Assembly (NCBI RefSeq): GCF_029948125.1
Contig: NZ_JASAMB010000003.1
Location: forward strand, 62,001-126,000
DNA from: Catellatospora sp. KI3
GTDB taxonomy: Bacteria > Actinomycetota > Actinomycetes > Mycobacteriales > Micromonosporaceae
DNA: 64,000 bases
Direction: 5' to 3'
The position numbers and the translations under genes are program-made. A model generated the notes under the pieces. It searched no databases. It worked only from the letters and a program-made list of their open reading frames with translations, and was not told the origin of the DNA. This document shows positions 53,601 to 62,177 of this stretch, piece by piece. How positions within the stretch are numbered: position 1 is the stretch's first letter; every line of letters starts with the position of its first letter.

Positions 53601-54095
53601 ACCCTGCTGCGGCGGCAGACGCCGGGGCTGACCGTGGACGGGTTCGACGACCTGTCCACCGGGCTGTCCAACGGCATGGCCAAGCTCGACCTCAACTGGA
53701 TCGTCGTGGACCGGGGCGACCACTACGCGCTGTCGCTGGCATACCGCACCAGCCTGTTCGACGAAGGGACGGCCCGGACCATGGTCGACCAGTTCACCCG
53801 GACGCTGACCGAACTCGTCACCGAGCCCGACGCGCCGCTGGCCGGCCCGCCCGCCGCGGCCGCCGAGCCGTCGGCGCAGGAGCAGCTGCTGGCCATCTGG
53901 CGGGAGGCGTTCGAGGTCGACGACATCGGCCTCGACGACGACTTCTTCGAGCTCGGCGGCTACTCGATGCTCGCGGTGCAGGTCGTGACCCGGATCCAGG
54001 AGCAGTTCGGGGTGGAGGTGTCGTTCGTGGACTTCTTCGAGACGTCGAGCATCACCGAGATCACGAAGTTGATCGAACAGAGCCGTACGGCCTGA
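50610..54095 (+). CDS. Nonribosomal peptide synthetase, A-T-C-T
   Basis: 1161 residues from the ATG at 50610; a longer frame reaches 50466 but is AT-rich and unlike the rest. A domain (about 20-500) with YYTSGSTGSPKG, NVYGPTE and GKVDRR. First carrier Ser at about 563 in FALGGNSLQ. C domain (about 645-1060) with active MHHIVFDG. Second carrier Ser at about 1115 in FELGGYSML. No A domain precedes the second carrier, so it must be loaded in trans. By-eye pocket residues: S235, A236, E239, E278, V299, I301, V322, A330, T331, K517. Loss of Asp235 and two Glu residues suggest a basic, perhaps beta-amino, substrate. No thioesterase or epimerase domain. Confidence 0.9.
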   Translation: MRITRRSLWECSSPISAGSVHGAFEALADADPDAVAVIAAAGRLTYAELDALANQLAHVLAAAGVGPQSHVGVLAEPSLALAVAILGVQKAGAAYVPLDAGYPAQRLEHLLADSGAAVVVAQHDLVDKVPAAGARVVALDPSWQVLAGAPQTRPGVAAGLDDVAAVYYTSGSTGSPKGVLITHRGLLNLAEAAAGEFGLEPGDRFLQLASISFSAALEEIFPPLLCGATVVLAGYRQALPSVEHFLDVLKTGQINGFEITTAYWHQLVDELAATGGTLPDSVRFVVIGGDRAKAEHVLEWRKTGIPLINVYGPTESTATASYHHTGREVPTGDGLLPIGRPILNTQLHLLDAGMAPVRPGEVGELYIGGMALARGYHGAPAKTAAAFVPDPFGAAGGRLYRTGDLARTLPDGTVEFLGRSDNQIKLRGVRIEPAEVEVALQGHPQVRQALVTVSADDEPEDRHLVAYLTTADGVLDQAGLRGYLAAILPAHSIPTVFVVLDQIPLTPNGKVDRRALPPVTASRPGTPYVAPRQGTEAEIASLWADVLKLDQVGSADDFFALGGNSLQAVRIVSLARRRFEVRLLPHDLLQDPTVAAFATRIDGLRQEQAADGGQGVPDWAAWRERRRQVERELHDRTGQAGAGPIAMSQQSLWMLSKFMPRIPLYNEAWQCRLRGVLDVAALRRALSAIAARHETLRTRYAMVGGQPVQVVDDEVDIRLEHRDLSGVEPADRLAAAQAERDELILTPLNPAETPLAKVWLYPLSEDDHLAVFVMHHIVFDGISKEVFLDELVALYEAFRTGAEPELPELPLHYGEFALWQRAHLTGATLDRLVGYWRDRLADPPPPLPLPLDRPAPASQDYTGAKIVVPLPPELRDRVIALARAESVTPYMVLLTALYGQLRGSTGQHDLCVGSPLANRVQPGLDALIGCFINSIALRVSVDGDPTYRQALGRVRAACLDAIEHQELPFDKLVEELRPPRHPGRSPYFQVWFAMSDDTLLRRQTPGLTVDGFDDLSTGLSNGMAKLDLNWIVVDRGDHYALSLAYRTSLFDEGTARTMVDQFTRTLTELVTEPDAPLAGPPAAAAEPSAQEQLLAIWREAFEVDDIGLDDDFFELGGYSMLAVQVVTRIQEQFGVEVSFVDFFETSSITEITKLIEQSRTA

Positions 54096-54146
54096 CCGCA
54101 GGTCCCCGCGCCGGTCCCGGCACGCAGAGTTGGAGGAGTCAGCACA

Positions 54147-55175
54147 GTGTTCGTCATCGAGTTGTCAGACGACGACCGCCGGCAGGTGGACGGCCTGCTG
54201 GACGAGGTCATGGACTCGTGCGCCTCGGTCGAGGCCGCCGAGCTGCTCGACGATCTCACCGTCCTGGCGCAGGAGCTGCCCCGGGCGGTCCGGCGGCAGG
54301 CCAACCGCTACCGGCTGCACGAGCCGTCGGGCGGCTGCCTGTTCACCGGCTACCACGTGCGCGACGACCGGATCGGGCCCACGCCCGCCGCGTGGAACGG
54401 GGCGGCCGAGGGTGCCCGCTCCACCCTGCGCGAAGACATCTACCTGCTGCTGTGCGGCTCGCTGCTAGGCGACCCGATCGGCTGGGCCACCCAGCAGGAG
54501 GGGCGGCTGGTGCACGACGTGATCCCGATCAAGGGGCACGAGCACGAGCAGATCAACTCCTCGACGGCGGCGCCGCTGTGGTGGCACACCGAGGACGCCT
54601 TCCACCCGTACCGGGCCGACTACGTCGGGCTGATGTGCCTGCGCAACCCCGACGCGGCCGAGACGACCCTGGCCCACTTCGACGACCTGGAGCTGGACGC
54701 CGAGCGGGCGGCGGTGCTGGCCGAGCCCCGCTTCACGATCCGGCCCGACGAGTCGCACCTGCCGAAGAACCGCAGCGACGGCCGGCTGGACGCCCCCGCC
54801 GACCTGATCGAGCGCAGCCTGGCCCGGATCGAGCGGCTCAACGCCACCCCGGAGCGCAACGCGATCCTGTTCGGCGACCCGCGCCGCCCGTACGGGCGGC
54901 TGGACCCGTACTTCATGGACGCCGAGCAGCTCGACGCGGTCGCCGCGGACGCGTTCGACGCGCTGGTCAAGCAGATCGACGACAAGATCGGCAGTGTCGT
55001 GCTCACCCCCGGCGACGTGATCTTCATCGACAACTACAAGGCGGTCCACGGGCGCAGGCCGTACACCGCCCGCTTCGACGGCGCCGACCGCTGGCTGCGG
55101 CGCATCAACATCGCACGCGACCTGCGCAAGTCCAGGGACGCCCGGACCGGGCCGGCCGCCCGGGTCATCTTCTGA
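54147..55175 (+). CDS. Second VioC/OrfP-like Fe(II)/2-oxoglutarate hydroxylase
   Basis: 342 residues. HxE in LWWHTEDAFHPYRADYVG, distal His in FIDNYKAVHGRRPYTARFDG, Arg in DRWLRRINIARD. Closest in style to VioC and MppO, which beta-hydroxylate arginine or enduracididine; this copy has the HGRRPYTARFDGADRWLRR block typical of that group. The other copy at 46152 is more divergent. Paired with the VioD-like enzyme it could supply capreomycidine. It starts 51 bp after the NRPS, with TTGGAGG upstream. Confidence 0.87.
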   Translation: MFVIELSDDDRRQVDGLLDEVMDSCASVEAAELLDDLTVLAQELPRAVRRQANRYRLHEPSGGCLFTGYHVRDDRIGPTPAAWNGAAEGARSTLREDIYLLLCGSLLGDPIGWATQQEGRLVHDVIPIKGHEHEQINSSTAAPLWWHTEDAFHPYRADYVGLMCLRNPDAAETTLAHFDDLELDAERAAVLAEPRFTIRPDESHLPKNRSDGRLDAPADLIERSLARIERLNATPERNAILFGDPRRPYGRLDPYFMDAEQLDAVAADAFDALVKQIDDKIGSVVLTPGDVIFIDNYKAVHGRRPYTARFDGADRWLRRINIARDLRKSRDARTGPAARVIF

Positions 55176-55191
55176 GCCGAGAGGAAGCGCC

Positions 55192-56433
55192 ATGTTCAAG
55201 TACCGGCTCGCGGTCCCCGGGCCCACGCCGCTGCCACCCGAGGTGGTGGCCGCCGCGACCATCCCGATGGAGGACGAGCGCACGCACAGCTACGCCGCCG
55301 TCTTCAACCGGGTCCTGGACAACCTGAAGCGGACCCTGCTGACCCGCAACGACCTGCTGCTGTTCGCCTCCAGCATGACCGGCGCGTTCGAAGGCGCCGT
55401 GCAGAACCTGTTCTCGCCCGGCGACCGGGTCCTGGTGGTCAACAACGGGGCGTTCGGGCAGCGCTGGGTCGAGCTGGCCACCACGTTCGGCCTGGACGTG
55501 GTCGAGGTCGCCGAGCAGTGGGGCCGCCCGGTCGACATGCGCCGCGTCGCCGAGGCCGTCGCGGCCCACCCGGACCTGGTGGCGGCCATCGCCGTGCACT
55601 GCGAGACCTCCACCGCCACCGTCAACGACATGCGCGCCTTCGGGCAGGCCACGCGCGGGATCGTCAGTGTCGTCGACACGGCCTCGGGGGTGGGCGCCTG
55701 CGAGCTGCGTACCGACGAGTGGGGCCTGGACGTGGTCGTCGCGGGCTGCCAGAAGGCGCTGATGACCCCGCCCGGCCTGGCGTTCGCCAGCATCAGCCCG
55801 CGCGCCTGGGCGCTGCACGAGCGGGCGGCGCTGCCGCGCTACTACTTCGACTGGGACCGCACTCGCGACGCGCTGCGCGCCGACATCGCCCGTACCCCCT
55901 GGACACCGGCGGTGTCGCTGATCAACCAGCTGGACGTCGCGCTGCGCCGCCTGCACCACGAGGGCATCGAGAACGTGTTCGTCCGGCATGTGCAGCTCGG
56001 CCGGATGGTCCGCGCCGGGGTGCTCGGCATGGGCCTGGAGCTGCTGTCGGCCGACGACGACCGCAACGCCGCGGTCACCGCGGTGACCCTGCCCGCCGCC
56101 ATCGACGCCCGGGTCCTGGTCGACCACCTGCTCGACCAGTACGGCGTGCAGATCGTCGACAGCGGCGGCCCGCTGGCCGCCCGGGTCGTGCGCCTGGGCC
56201 ACTGCGGCTACGTGGACCTGCTCGACGCGGTCGCGCTGCTCAGCGCGTTCGGGCTGGCCCTGCGCGACCTCGGCTGCGCCGCCGACGTCGGCGGCGGCGT
56301 GGCGGCGGCCCTGGCCGTCGCGGCCGCGCACCGCGAGGAAGCCCGCCGCGCCCCCGCGCTCACCGCCCAGCTGCGCCCGCACGACCGGGCCGACCGCGCC
56401 GACGCCTACGAACTCGTGAGGAGCCCAAGTTGA
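55192..56433 (+). CDS. Class V aminotransferase (alanine-glyoxylate / serine type)
   Basis: 413 residues, 16 bp after the oxygenase gene with GAGAGGAAG upstream. PGPTPLPPEVVAA start, VVAVHCETSTA, VVDTASGVGACEL (Asp), and VVAGCQKALMTPPGLAFASI (Schiff-base Lys). Its TGA stop lies at the junction with the downstream transposon end (TTGAC at 56430-56434), so the natural C-terminus may have been altered. It may make or trim an amino or keto precursor. Confidence 0.82.
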   Translation: MFKYRLAVPGPTPLPPEVVAAATIPMEDERTHSYAAVFNRVLDNLKRTLLTRNDLLLFASSMTGAFEGAVQNLFSPGDRVLVVNNGAFGQRWVELATTFGLDVVEVAEQWGRPVDMRRVAEAVAAHPDLVAAIAVHCETSTATVNDMRAFGQATRGIVSVVDTASGVGACELRTDEWGLDVVVAGCQKALMTPPGLAFASISPRAWALHERAALPRYYFDWDRTRDALRADIARTPWTPAVSLINQLDVALRRLHHEGIENVFVRHVQLGRMVRAGVLGMGLELLSADDDRNAAVTAVTLPAAIDARVLVDHLLDQYGVQIVDSGGPLAARVVRLGHCGYVDLLDAVALLSAFGLALRDLGCAADVGGGVAAALAVAAAHREEARRAPALTAQLRPHDRADRADAYELVRSPS

Positions 56434-57828
56434 CTTCCTCCCCGCCTGAAGGCGGCGGATTCCCCTCAGCCTCACAGCTGAGCCGCACGCAAGCGTGCGG
56501 TCGGGACGACTTCCTGCTTCACAGCCGACAGCCCTGTCCGGGAGGACTCCCGTTGAGGTCTTACACCAGCTCCACAGGCAGACACCGCCAGCCCGGCGGC
56601 CAAGATATTCCTAGCAGCGTTGACGTCCCGATCATGGGTGGTGCCACATCGGGGGCACGTCCACTCGCGGACGTTCAACGGCATCTTCTCGTTCAGGTAG
56701 CCGCACTCCGGGGTGGAACACAGCTTCGAGCTGGGAAACCAGCGGACCAGCGGGACGAACGTCCGCCCATGCCAGTCGCACTTGTACTCCAGCATCCTGC
56801 GCAACTCGCCCCACGCCGCATCGGAGATGACCCTGGCGAGTCTATGGTTCTTGAGCATGTTGGACACAGCCAGTCCTTCGACTACGACCACTTGGTTTTC
56901 GCGGACGAGTCGCGTGGACAGTTTGTGCAGGTTGTCGCGTCGCCGATCGACGATACGCGCGTAGATCCTGGCGACTTTACGTCGAGCTTTGGCCCGGTTG
57001 GCTCCGTCGCCTTCAGCCTTGCGGGCCAGGTCGCGTTGGGCTTTGGCCAGCCGCACCCGGTCGGCGCGTTCGAACTTCGGGTTGGTGATCTTCTCGCCGT
57101 CGGACAGGGCCAGCAGGCAGTCGATACCCACGTCGATGCCCACCGCCGCGTCCACCGGCGGCAGCGGCGTCACCTCGTCCTCGCACAGCAGGGACACGAA
57201 CCAGCGCCCGGCCGCGTCCTGCGACACCGTCACTGTGGACGGCGACGCACCCGCGGGCAACGGCCGCGACCACACGATGTCCAGCGGATCCGCCATCTTC
57301 GCCAGGGTCAGCTTGCCGTCACGGAACCGGAACGCGCTGGTCGTGTACTCCGCCGAGCGCCGCGACCTCTTCCGCGACTTGAACCGCGGTTGTTTGGCCC
57401 GCTTGGCGAAGAAGTTGGTGAACGCCGTCTGGAGGTGCCGAAGTGCTTGCTGGAGCGGCACCGAGGATACCTCGCGCAGGTAGGCCAGTTCCTCGGTCTT
57501 CTTCCACGCCGTCAACATGGCCGAGGTCTGGTGGTAGTTGACCCGCTCGGCCCGCTGCTGCCACGCCTGGCTACGTGCCGCCAGCGCGAGGTTGTAGACC
57601 TTCCGCACGCACCCGAACGTGCGCGACAGCTCTGCCGCCTGCGCATCCGTCGGATGGAAGCGGTATTTGAACGCCCGCTTCACGTGCTTGGTCGTCACGG
57701 TCGCAACCTAACGACGGGGTGTGACAGACGACGGCGGCCCGCCGTGCAGGCGAATCGCCTTTCCCTGGCCCGCTATGCGGGCAGTCCGATTCCTCCCCGG
57801 TCTGAAGGCCGGGGCCTCCTCGGAGGTT
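56430..57828 (-). mobile_element. IS200/IS605-type TnpB-only element
   Basis: The tnpB gene lies between two related hairpins: CCGCC-TGAA-GGCGG at 56442-56455 and CCCCGG...CCGGGG at 57795-57814. On the minus strand both are followed by GGGGAGGAA(G)TC, so the two ends share a motif in direct orientation as in IS605 ends. The 56430-56434 junction reads TTGAC on the plus strand. The exact outer ends are uncertain. No tnpA is nearby, so movement would need help in trans. Confidence 0.6.
56472..57698 (-). CDS. tnpB: TnpB-family RNA-guided nuclease (IS605 OrfB)
   Basis: 408 residues from the GTG at 57698. RuvC residues Asp189 (GIDVGID), Glu274 (VVVEGLAVSNM) and Asp358 (DRDVNAARN) are all present; zinc Cys 327, 332, 348 and 351 are present. 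It is therefore apparently intact. TnpB proteins use a guide RNA from the element's 3' end to cut DNA. In this orientation that RNA would come from the stretch near 56430-56500. It lies inside the peptide operon, on the opposite strand. Confidence 0.9.
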   Translation of the reverse strand: MTTKHVKRAFKYRFHPTDAQAAELSRTFGCVRKVYNLALAARSQAWQQRAERVNYHQTSAMLTAWKKTEELAYLREVSSVPLQQALRHLQTAFTNFFAKRAKQPRFKSRKRSRRSAEYTTSAFRFRDGKLTLAKMADPLDIVWSRPLPAGASPSTVTVSQDAAGRWFVSLLCEDEVTPLPPVDAAVGIDVGIDCLLALSDGEKITNPKFERADRVRLAKAQRDLARKAEGDGANRAKARRKVARIYARIVDRRRDNLHKLSTRLVRENQVVVVEGLAVSNMLKNHRLARVISDAAWGELRRMLEYKCDWHGRTFVPLVRWFPSSKLCSTPECGYLNEKMPLNVREWTCPRCGTTHDRDVNAARNILAAGLAVSACGAGVRPQRESSRTGLSAVKQEVVPTARLRAAQL

Positions 57829-57832
57829 CACG

Positions 57833-60100
57833 ATGACCGCGCTGCACCTCACCACGGCCACCCCGGTCGTGCCCGCCCCGCGCCGGCACCGGGAGGCCAT
57901 CGGGATCGAACCGGCCCTGGTCGCCGCGTTCCTGGCGGTGCTGCACCGGTTCACCGCGCAGGCCCGCGTCAGCGTCGACTGCGCGGACGCCGACGGCCGC
58001 AGCTGGGCCGTCACCGCCGACTTCGACGTGCTGCCCACCTTCGGCGACCTGGCCGACACGATGTCCGCGCAGCTCGACGAGGTCGGAGCGGACGGTTTCA
58101 CCGAGTGCAGATACCAGGCGGCGGCAGGGTTCACGCTCACCCCCGACCCCGGGGCGCCCGGCGGTCGGCCATACCGCGTCACCGCCATTGGCACGACTGA
58201 CCCGCGACTGGCCGCGGCAGTCGACGGCGCGCTCGCGGTCGTCGCCGCGCACGGCGCGGCGGCGCGGCGGGAGCCCGTCGCGCGGCTGCGGCTCACCGAC
58301 GACGAGGACCTGCTGCGGGCGCTCGGCGTCAGCGACGACGCCCCGCCGACCGCGCGCTGCATCCACGACCTCGTCGCCGAGCAGGCCGCCAGGTCACCCG
58401 AGGCGGTCGCGGTCAGCCACGGTGCCCGGACCCTGACCTACGCGCAGCTGGACGAGCAGGCCGACGCCCTGGCCGGGCGGCTGCGCGACCGGGGCGTCCA
58501 GGCGGGCGACGTCGTAGCGGTGCTGCAGCGGCGCTCGCCGTCGATCGTCGTCACGCTGCTGGCCGTCCTGAAGGCAGGCGCCGCGTACCTGGTCCTGGAC
58601 GTGCAGGACACGCCGGTCCGCCGCGCGGCGCTGGTCCGCACCGCCGGGGCGCGGCTGGCCGCCGTCGAGAACGCGCTGCTGGAGCTGGTGCCCGAGGGCG
58701 TCGAAGTGCTCGACCTCGACGCGGCCGAGCCCGGGGCCCCCGCCGTGACCGACGGCGCGCAGCATCCGGACACCCTGGCCTACGTCAGCTTCACCTCCGG
58801 CACCACCGGCGAGCCGCGCGGCGTGGGCGTGCCGCACCGGGCCGTGTCCCGGCTGGTACGCGATCCGAACTGGATCGACATCGCCCCCGACGACGTGTTC
58901 CTGCTGCTGGCCCCGATCGCGTTCGACGCCTCCACCCTGGAGATCTGGGCGCCGCTGGTCAACGGCTGCCGCCTGGCCGTCGCCCCCGACGGGGTGCTCG
59001 AACTGGACCGGCTCGCCGACGTGCTCAAGCAGGAGGCGGTCACCGTGCTGTGGCTCACCGCGGGGCTGTTCCACCAGCTCGCGGCCACCCGCCTGGACGC
59101 GTTCGGCGGGATCCGGCACCTGGTCGCCGGGGGTGACGTCATCTCGCCCGGCCACCTGGACCGGCTGCTGCGGGCCCACCCGAACCTGGTCTTCACCAAC
59201 GGGTACGGCCCCACGGAGAACACCACGTTCACCACCTGCTGGACGACCACCGCCGCACCCGCCGCCGGTCCGGTGCCGATCGGGCACCCGATCACCGGCA
59301 CCCGGGTCGCCGTCCTCGACGCCGCGCTGCGCCCGGTCCCGCCCGGCTGCTGGGGCGAGCTCTACGCCGCGGGCGACGGCCTGGCCCGCGGGTACGTGAA
59401 CTCGGCGCAGGCGACCGCGGACCGGTTCCTGCCGGACGCGTTCTCCGGCGAGCCCGGCGCCCGGATGTACCGCACCGGCGACCTGGCCCGCTGGTCGGCC
59501 GACGGCGCCCTGGAGTTCGGCGGCCGGGTCGACAACCAGCTGAAGATCCAGGGGTTCCGGGTGGAGCCCGACCACGTCGAGGCGGAGCTGACCCGCCTGC
59601 CCGAGGTCCTCGACGCCGCGGTGGTCGCCCAGACCGACGACGCGGGCGGCAAGCGCCTGCTGGCCTACGTCGTGGTGGCCGAACACGACCACCCCGACGG
59701 TGAGGACCTGGGCGTACGGCTGCGCGAGCGGCTGCGGCAGACGCTGCCGCCGTACGCGGTGCCGTGGGCGATCGTCGTGCTCGACGAGCTGCCGCTCACC
59801 GCCAACGGCAAGGTCGACCGGCGCGCGCTGCCGGTGGCCTCGCGGATGCCGCGCAACGTCGGCAACGACTTCGTCGAGCCCCGCGACACCGTCGAGCGGC
59901 GCCTGGCGGCGCTGTGGGGCGAGGTCCTCGGGGTCGAGCCGGTCGGCGCCGACGACGACTTCTTCGACATGGGCGGGCACTCGCTGCTCGCCGCGGAGCT
60001 GCTGGGCACGCTCAAGGAGGGGTTCGGCGTGGACGTGCCCGCCCGGGTGCTGTACCTGCAGCCGACCATCGCCGAACTCGCCCAGCACCTGCGCGACTAG
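57833..60100 (+). CDS. NRPS A-T didomain protein with partial condensation-like N-terminus
   Basis: 755 residues. Residues 1-165 resemble the C-terminal half of a condensation domain (VAAFLAVLHRFTAQARVSVDC...) without an HHxxxDG motif. A domain about 175-665 with VSFTSGTTGEPRG, NGYGPTE and TANGKVDRR; carrier Ser at about 713 in DMGGHSLLAAE. By-eye pocket: D235 A236 L239 W278 L299 A301 G322 T330 F331 K517, close to known Val-like codes. Stand-alone A-T proteins beside a P450 usually tether an amino acid for beta-hydroxylation. The GGAGG ribosome site (57822-57826) lies within a possible CCTCC/GGAGG stem at the transposon end. Confidence 0.87.
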   Translation: MTALHLTTATPVVPAPRRHREAIGIEPALVAAFLAVLHRFTAQARVSVDCADADGRSWAVTADFDVLPTFGDLADTMSAQLDEVGADGFTECRYQAAAGFTLTPDPGAPGGRPYRVTAIGTTDPRLAAAVDGALAVVAAHGAAARREPVARLRLTDDEDLLRALGVSDDAPPTARCIHDLVAEQAARSPEAVAVSHGARTLTYAQLDEQADALAGRLRDRGVQAGDVVAVLQRRSPSIVVTLLAVLKAGAAYLVLDVQDTPVRRAALVRTAGARLAAVENALLELVPEGVEVLDLDAAEPGAPAVTDGAQHPDTLAYVSFTSGTTGEPRGVGVPHRAVSRLVRDPNWIDIAPDDVFLLLAPIAFDASTLEIWAPLVNGCRLAVAPDGVLELDRLADVLKQEAVTVLWLTAGLFHQLAATRLDAFGGIRHLVAGGDVISPGHLDRLLRAHPNLVFTNGYGPTENTTFTTCWTTTAAPAAGPVPIGHPITGTRVAVLDAALRPVPPGCWGELYAAGDGLARGYVNSAQATADRFLPDAFSGEPGARMYRTGDLARWSADGALEFGGRVDNQLKIQGFRVEPDHVEAELTRLPEVLDAAVVAQTDDAGGKRLLAYVVVAEHDHPDGEDLGVRLRERLRQTLPPYAVPWAIVVLDELPLTANGKVDRRALPVASRMPRNVGNDFVEPRDTVERRLAALWGEVLGVEPVGADDDFFDMGGHSLLAAELLGTLKEGFGVDVPARVLYLQPTIAELAQHLRD

Positions 60101-60131
60101 ACCACCTCACGAAACGAAGGGAGAAGGTGCC

Positions 60132-61382
60132 GTGAAGATGGCGACGGGCTGCCCCGTGTCGGGGGCGTTGCCGGATCTGACCGACCCGATGCTCTACAGC
60201 GACGGCGACCCGCACGACATCTTCCGCCGGCTGCGGCGGCACGATCCGGTCAGCTGGCAGGAGACGGCGACCGGTCCGGGCTTCTGGTCGGTGACGACCT
60301 ACCACGACGCCGACCTGGTGCTGCGCGACCACAGCATCTTCACCTCCGAGCGGGGCACGCTGCTGAACATCCTCGGCACCGACGACCCGGCCGGGGGCAA
60401 GCAGATGGCGGTGACCGACCCGCCCAGGCACACCCGCATGCGCGAGCCGCTGCAGCGGGCGCTGTCGATCAAGGCGGTGGAGCGGCACCGGGAGAGCATC
60501 CGGGAGAAGGTCCTCGCGCTGATCGAGCCGCTGTACGACGGCGGCGTCTTCGACTTCGCCGAGGCGATGGTCGCCATGCCGATGGCGGTCACCGGCACGC
60601 TGATGGGGCTGCCGCCGGCGGACTGGTCGCGGCTGACCACCATGACGACCTCGGCGATCGCCCCGGACGACCCGGAGTACACGCTGCCCGCCGGGCCGCA
60701 GGCCACCCTGGAGACGGCGCACCGGGAGCTGTTCGCGTACTTCCAGGAGATCGTCCACCAGCGCCGCAAGGCGCCCGGCGACGACCTGATCAGCTTCCTG
60801 ATGGAGATCGACCTCGACGGGCGGCGCATGTCGCTGGGCGAGATCATGTCCAACTGCTACAGCCTGCTGCTGGGCGCCAACGTCACCACCCCGCACGTGG
60901 CCAGCGCGGCGATGGCGACGCAGACCGGGACCGGGGTGTTCGAGGACTGGGCCGCCCATCCGGAGCTGACCGTCGGCGGCACCGAGGAGGCGCTGCGCTG
61001 GGCGTCCCCGGCCAACCACTTCATGCGCTACGCCGTACGCGACGTGACCATGCGGGACCGGCAGATCAAGTCCGGTGACGCGGTCGTGGTGTGGCTGGGG
61101 TCGGCCAACCGCGACGAGGAGGTCTTCGCCGACCCGTTCACCTTCGACATCCGCCGCAAACCGAACCGGCACATCGCCTTCGGCATCGGGCCGCACTACT
61201 GCGTCGGCCACACCGTGGCCAAGGTGACGCTGCGGCTGCTCTTCGCGGAGCTGCTCAGCCGGTTCAGCGACTTCGACCTGGCCGGGCAGCCGCAGCGGCT
61301 GCGGTCGAACTTCGTGGCCGGATACAAGCACCTGCCCATCGTCGCCAAGGTCCGGCCGGTGGCCGGGACCGTCGCCTACTAG
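60132..61382 (+). CDS. Cytochrome P450 acting next to an A-T didomain
   Basis: 416 residues from the GTG at 60132, with AAGGGAGAAGG upstream; ATG at 60138 is also possible. I-helix LLLGANVTTPHV (acid position Asn-Val, Thr present), ExxR in TEEALRW, heme Cys357 in FGIGPHYCVGH. Layout and neighbours match NikQ/NovI-type P450s that beta-hydroxylate a carrier-bound amino acid. Confidence 0.87.
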   Translation: MKMATGCPVSGALPDLTDPMLYSDGDPHDIFRRLRRHDPVSWQETATGPGFWSVTTYHDADLVLRDHSIFTSERGTLLNILGTDDPAGGKQMAVTDPPRHTRMREPLQRALSIKAVERHRESIREKVLALIEPLYDGGVFDFAEAMVAMPMAVTGTLMGLPPADWSRLTTMTTSAIAPDDPEYTLPAGPQATLETAHRELFAYFQEIVHQRRKAPGDDLISFLMEIDLDGRRMSLGEIMSNCYSLLLGANVTTPHVASAAMATQTGTGVFEDWAAHPELTVGGTEEALRWASPANHFMRYAVRDVTMRDRQIKSGDAVVVWLGSANRDEEVFADPFTFDIRRKPNRHIAFGIGPHYCVGHTVAKVTLRLLFAELLSRFSDFDLAGQPQRLRSNFVAGYKHLPIVAKVRPVAGTVAY

Positions 61383-61400
61383 CCGTCGAGGAGCGACCCG

Positions 61401-62177
61401 ATGTCGAGCACCCGCGGGCGCAGCAGCACCAAGTGGCTGCTGCGCGACCCGAGCCCGGACGCGAAGGTCCGGCTGTTCTGCATCCCCTACTCCGGCTGCG
61501 GCGCGAGCATGTACCGCCAGTGGCCGCAGTTCGTCGGGGACATCGAGATCTGCCCCGTGCAGCTGCCGGGGCGCGAGAACCGGCTGCGGGAGTCCGCGCA
61601 CCCGACGTACCAGGCGATGGGCGACGACCTCGCCGACGCGCTGCTGCCGTACCTGGACCGGCCGTACGGGCTGTTCGGGCACTGCGGGTCGGCGCTGGGC
61701 GCGTACGAGACCGCGGTGCGCATCGCCGAGCGCGGCTACCCGAACCCGGCCCGGGTGTTCGTGTCGTCGCAGCTGGCACCGCAGGACGGGCCGGGCGGGC
61801 GGTTCCTGGAGATGACCGACGCGGAGCTGCTCGACGAGCTGGCGAAGCTGACCGTCAAGCTCGGCGGCACCCCGGTGCCCAGCCTGCTGGAGCTGCAGCT
61901 GGGCGTGCTGGTGGGCGACATCGACGCCAACAAGCTCTACCACGTCGCGCAGCCGGCGCGGCTGCCCGGCCCGCTGACCGCCATCGGCTGGACCCGCGAC
62001 GTCGAGGTGCTGCACACCGCCATGGGCGGCTGGCCGGTGTGCGGCGACACGACGTACGAGCTGCTCGACGGCGAGCACTACACGTTCACCGAGGCGCCGC
62101 CCTCGCTGCTGGAGGTGTTCGCGGCCGGGCTGGCCGTACCCGGTGACCGGGCCGTTCCGGCGGTGTCGGCGCCATGA
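61401..62177 (+). CDS. Type II thioesterase-like hydrolase with Cys in place of the Ser nucleophile
   Basis: 258 residues. Alpha/beta-hydrolase of the thioesterase II group: FCIPYSGCGASMYRQWP, VQLPGRENRL, and GEHYTF for the catalytic His. The nucleophile motif usually GHSMG is GHCGS here (Cys95), so the nucleophile would be cysteine. It follows the A-T and P450 genes, as NikP2-like releasing enzymes do, and could free or transfer the hydroxylated residue. It overlaps the next gene by 4 bp. Confidence 0.82.
   Translation: MSSTRGRSSTKWLLRDPSPDAKVRLFCIPYSGCGASMYRQWPQFVGDIEICPVQLPGRENRLRESAHPTYQAMGDDLADALLPYLDRPYGLFGHCGSALGAYETAVRIAERGYPNPARVFVSSQLAPQDGPGGRFLEMTDAELLDELAKLTVKLGGTPVPSLLELQLGVLVGDIDANKLYHVAQPARLPGPLTAIGWTRDVEVLHTAMGGWPVCGDTTYELLDGEHYTFTEAPPSLLEVFAAGLAVPGDRAVPAVSAP

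Noticed and set aside
50631-53723. 1030-residue minus-strand frame
   Set aside because: Shadow of the NRPS; the forward frame has every core motif.
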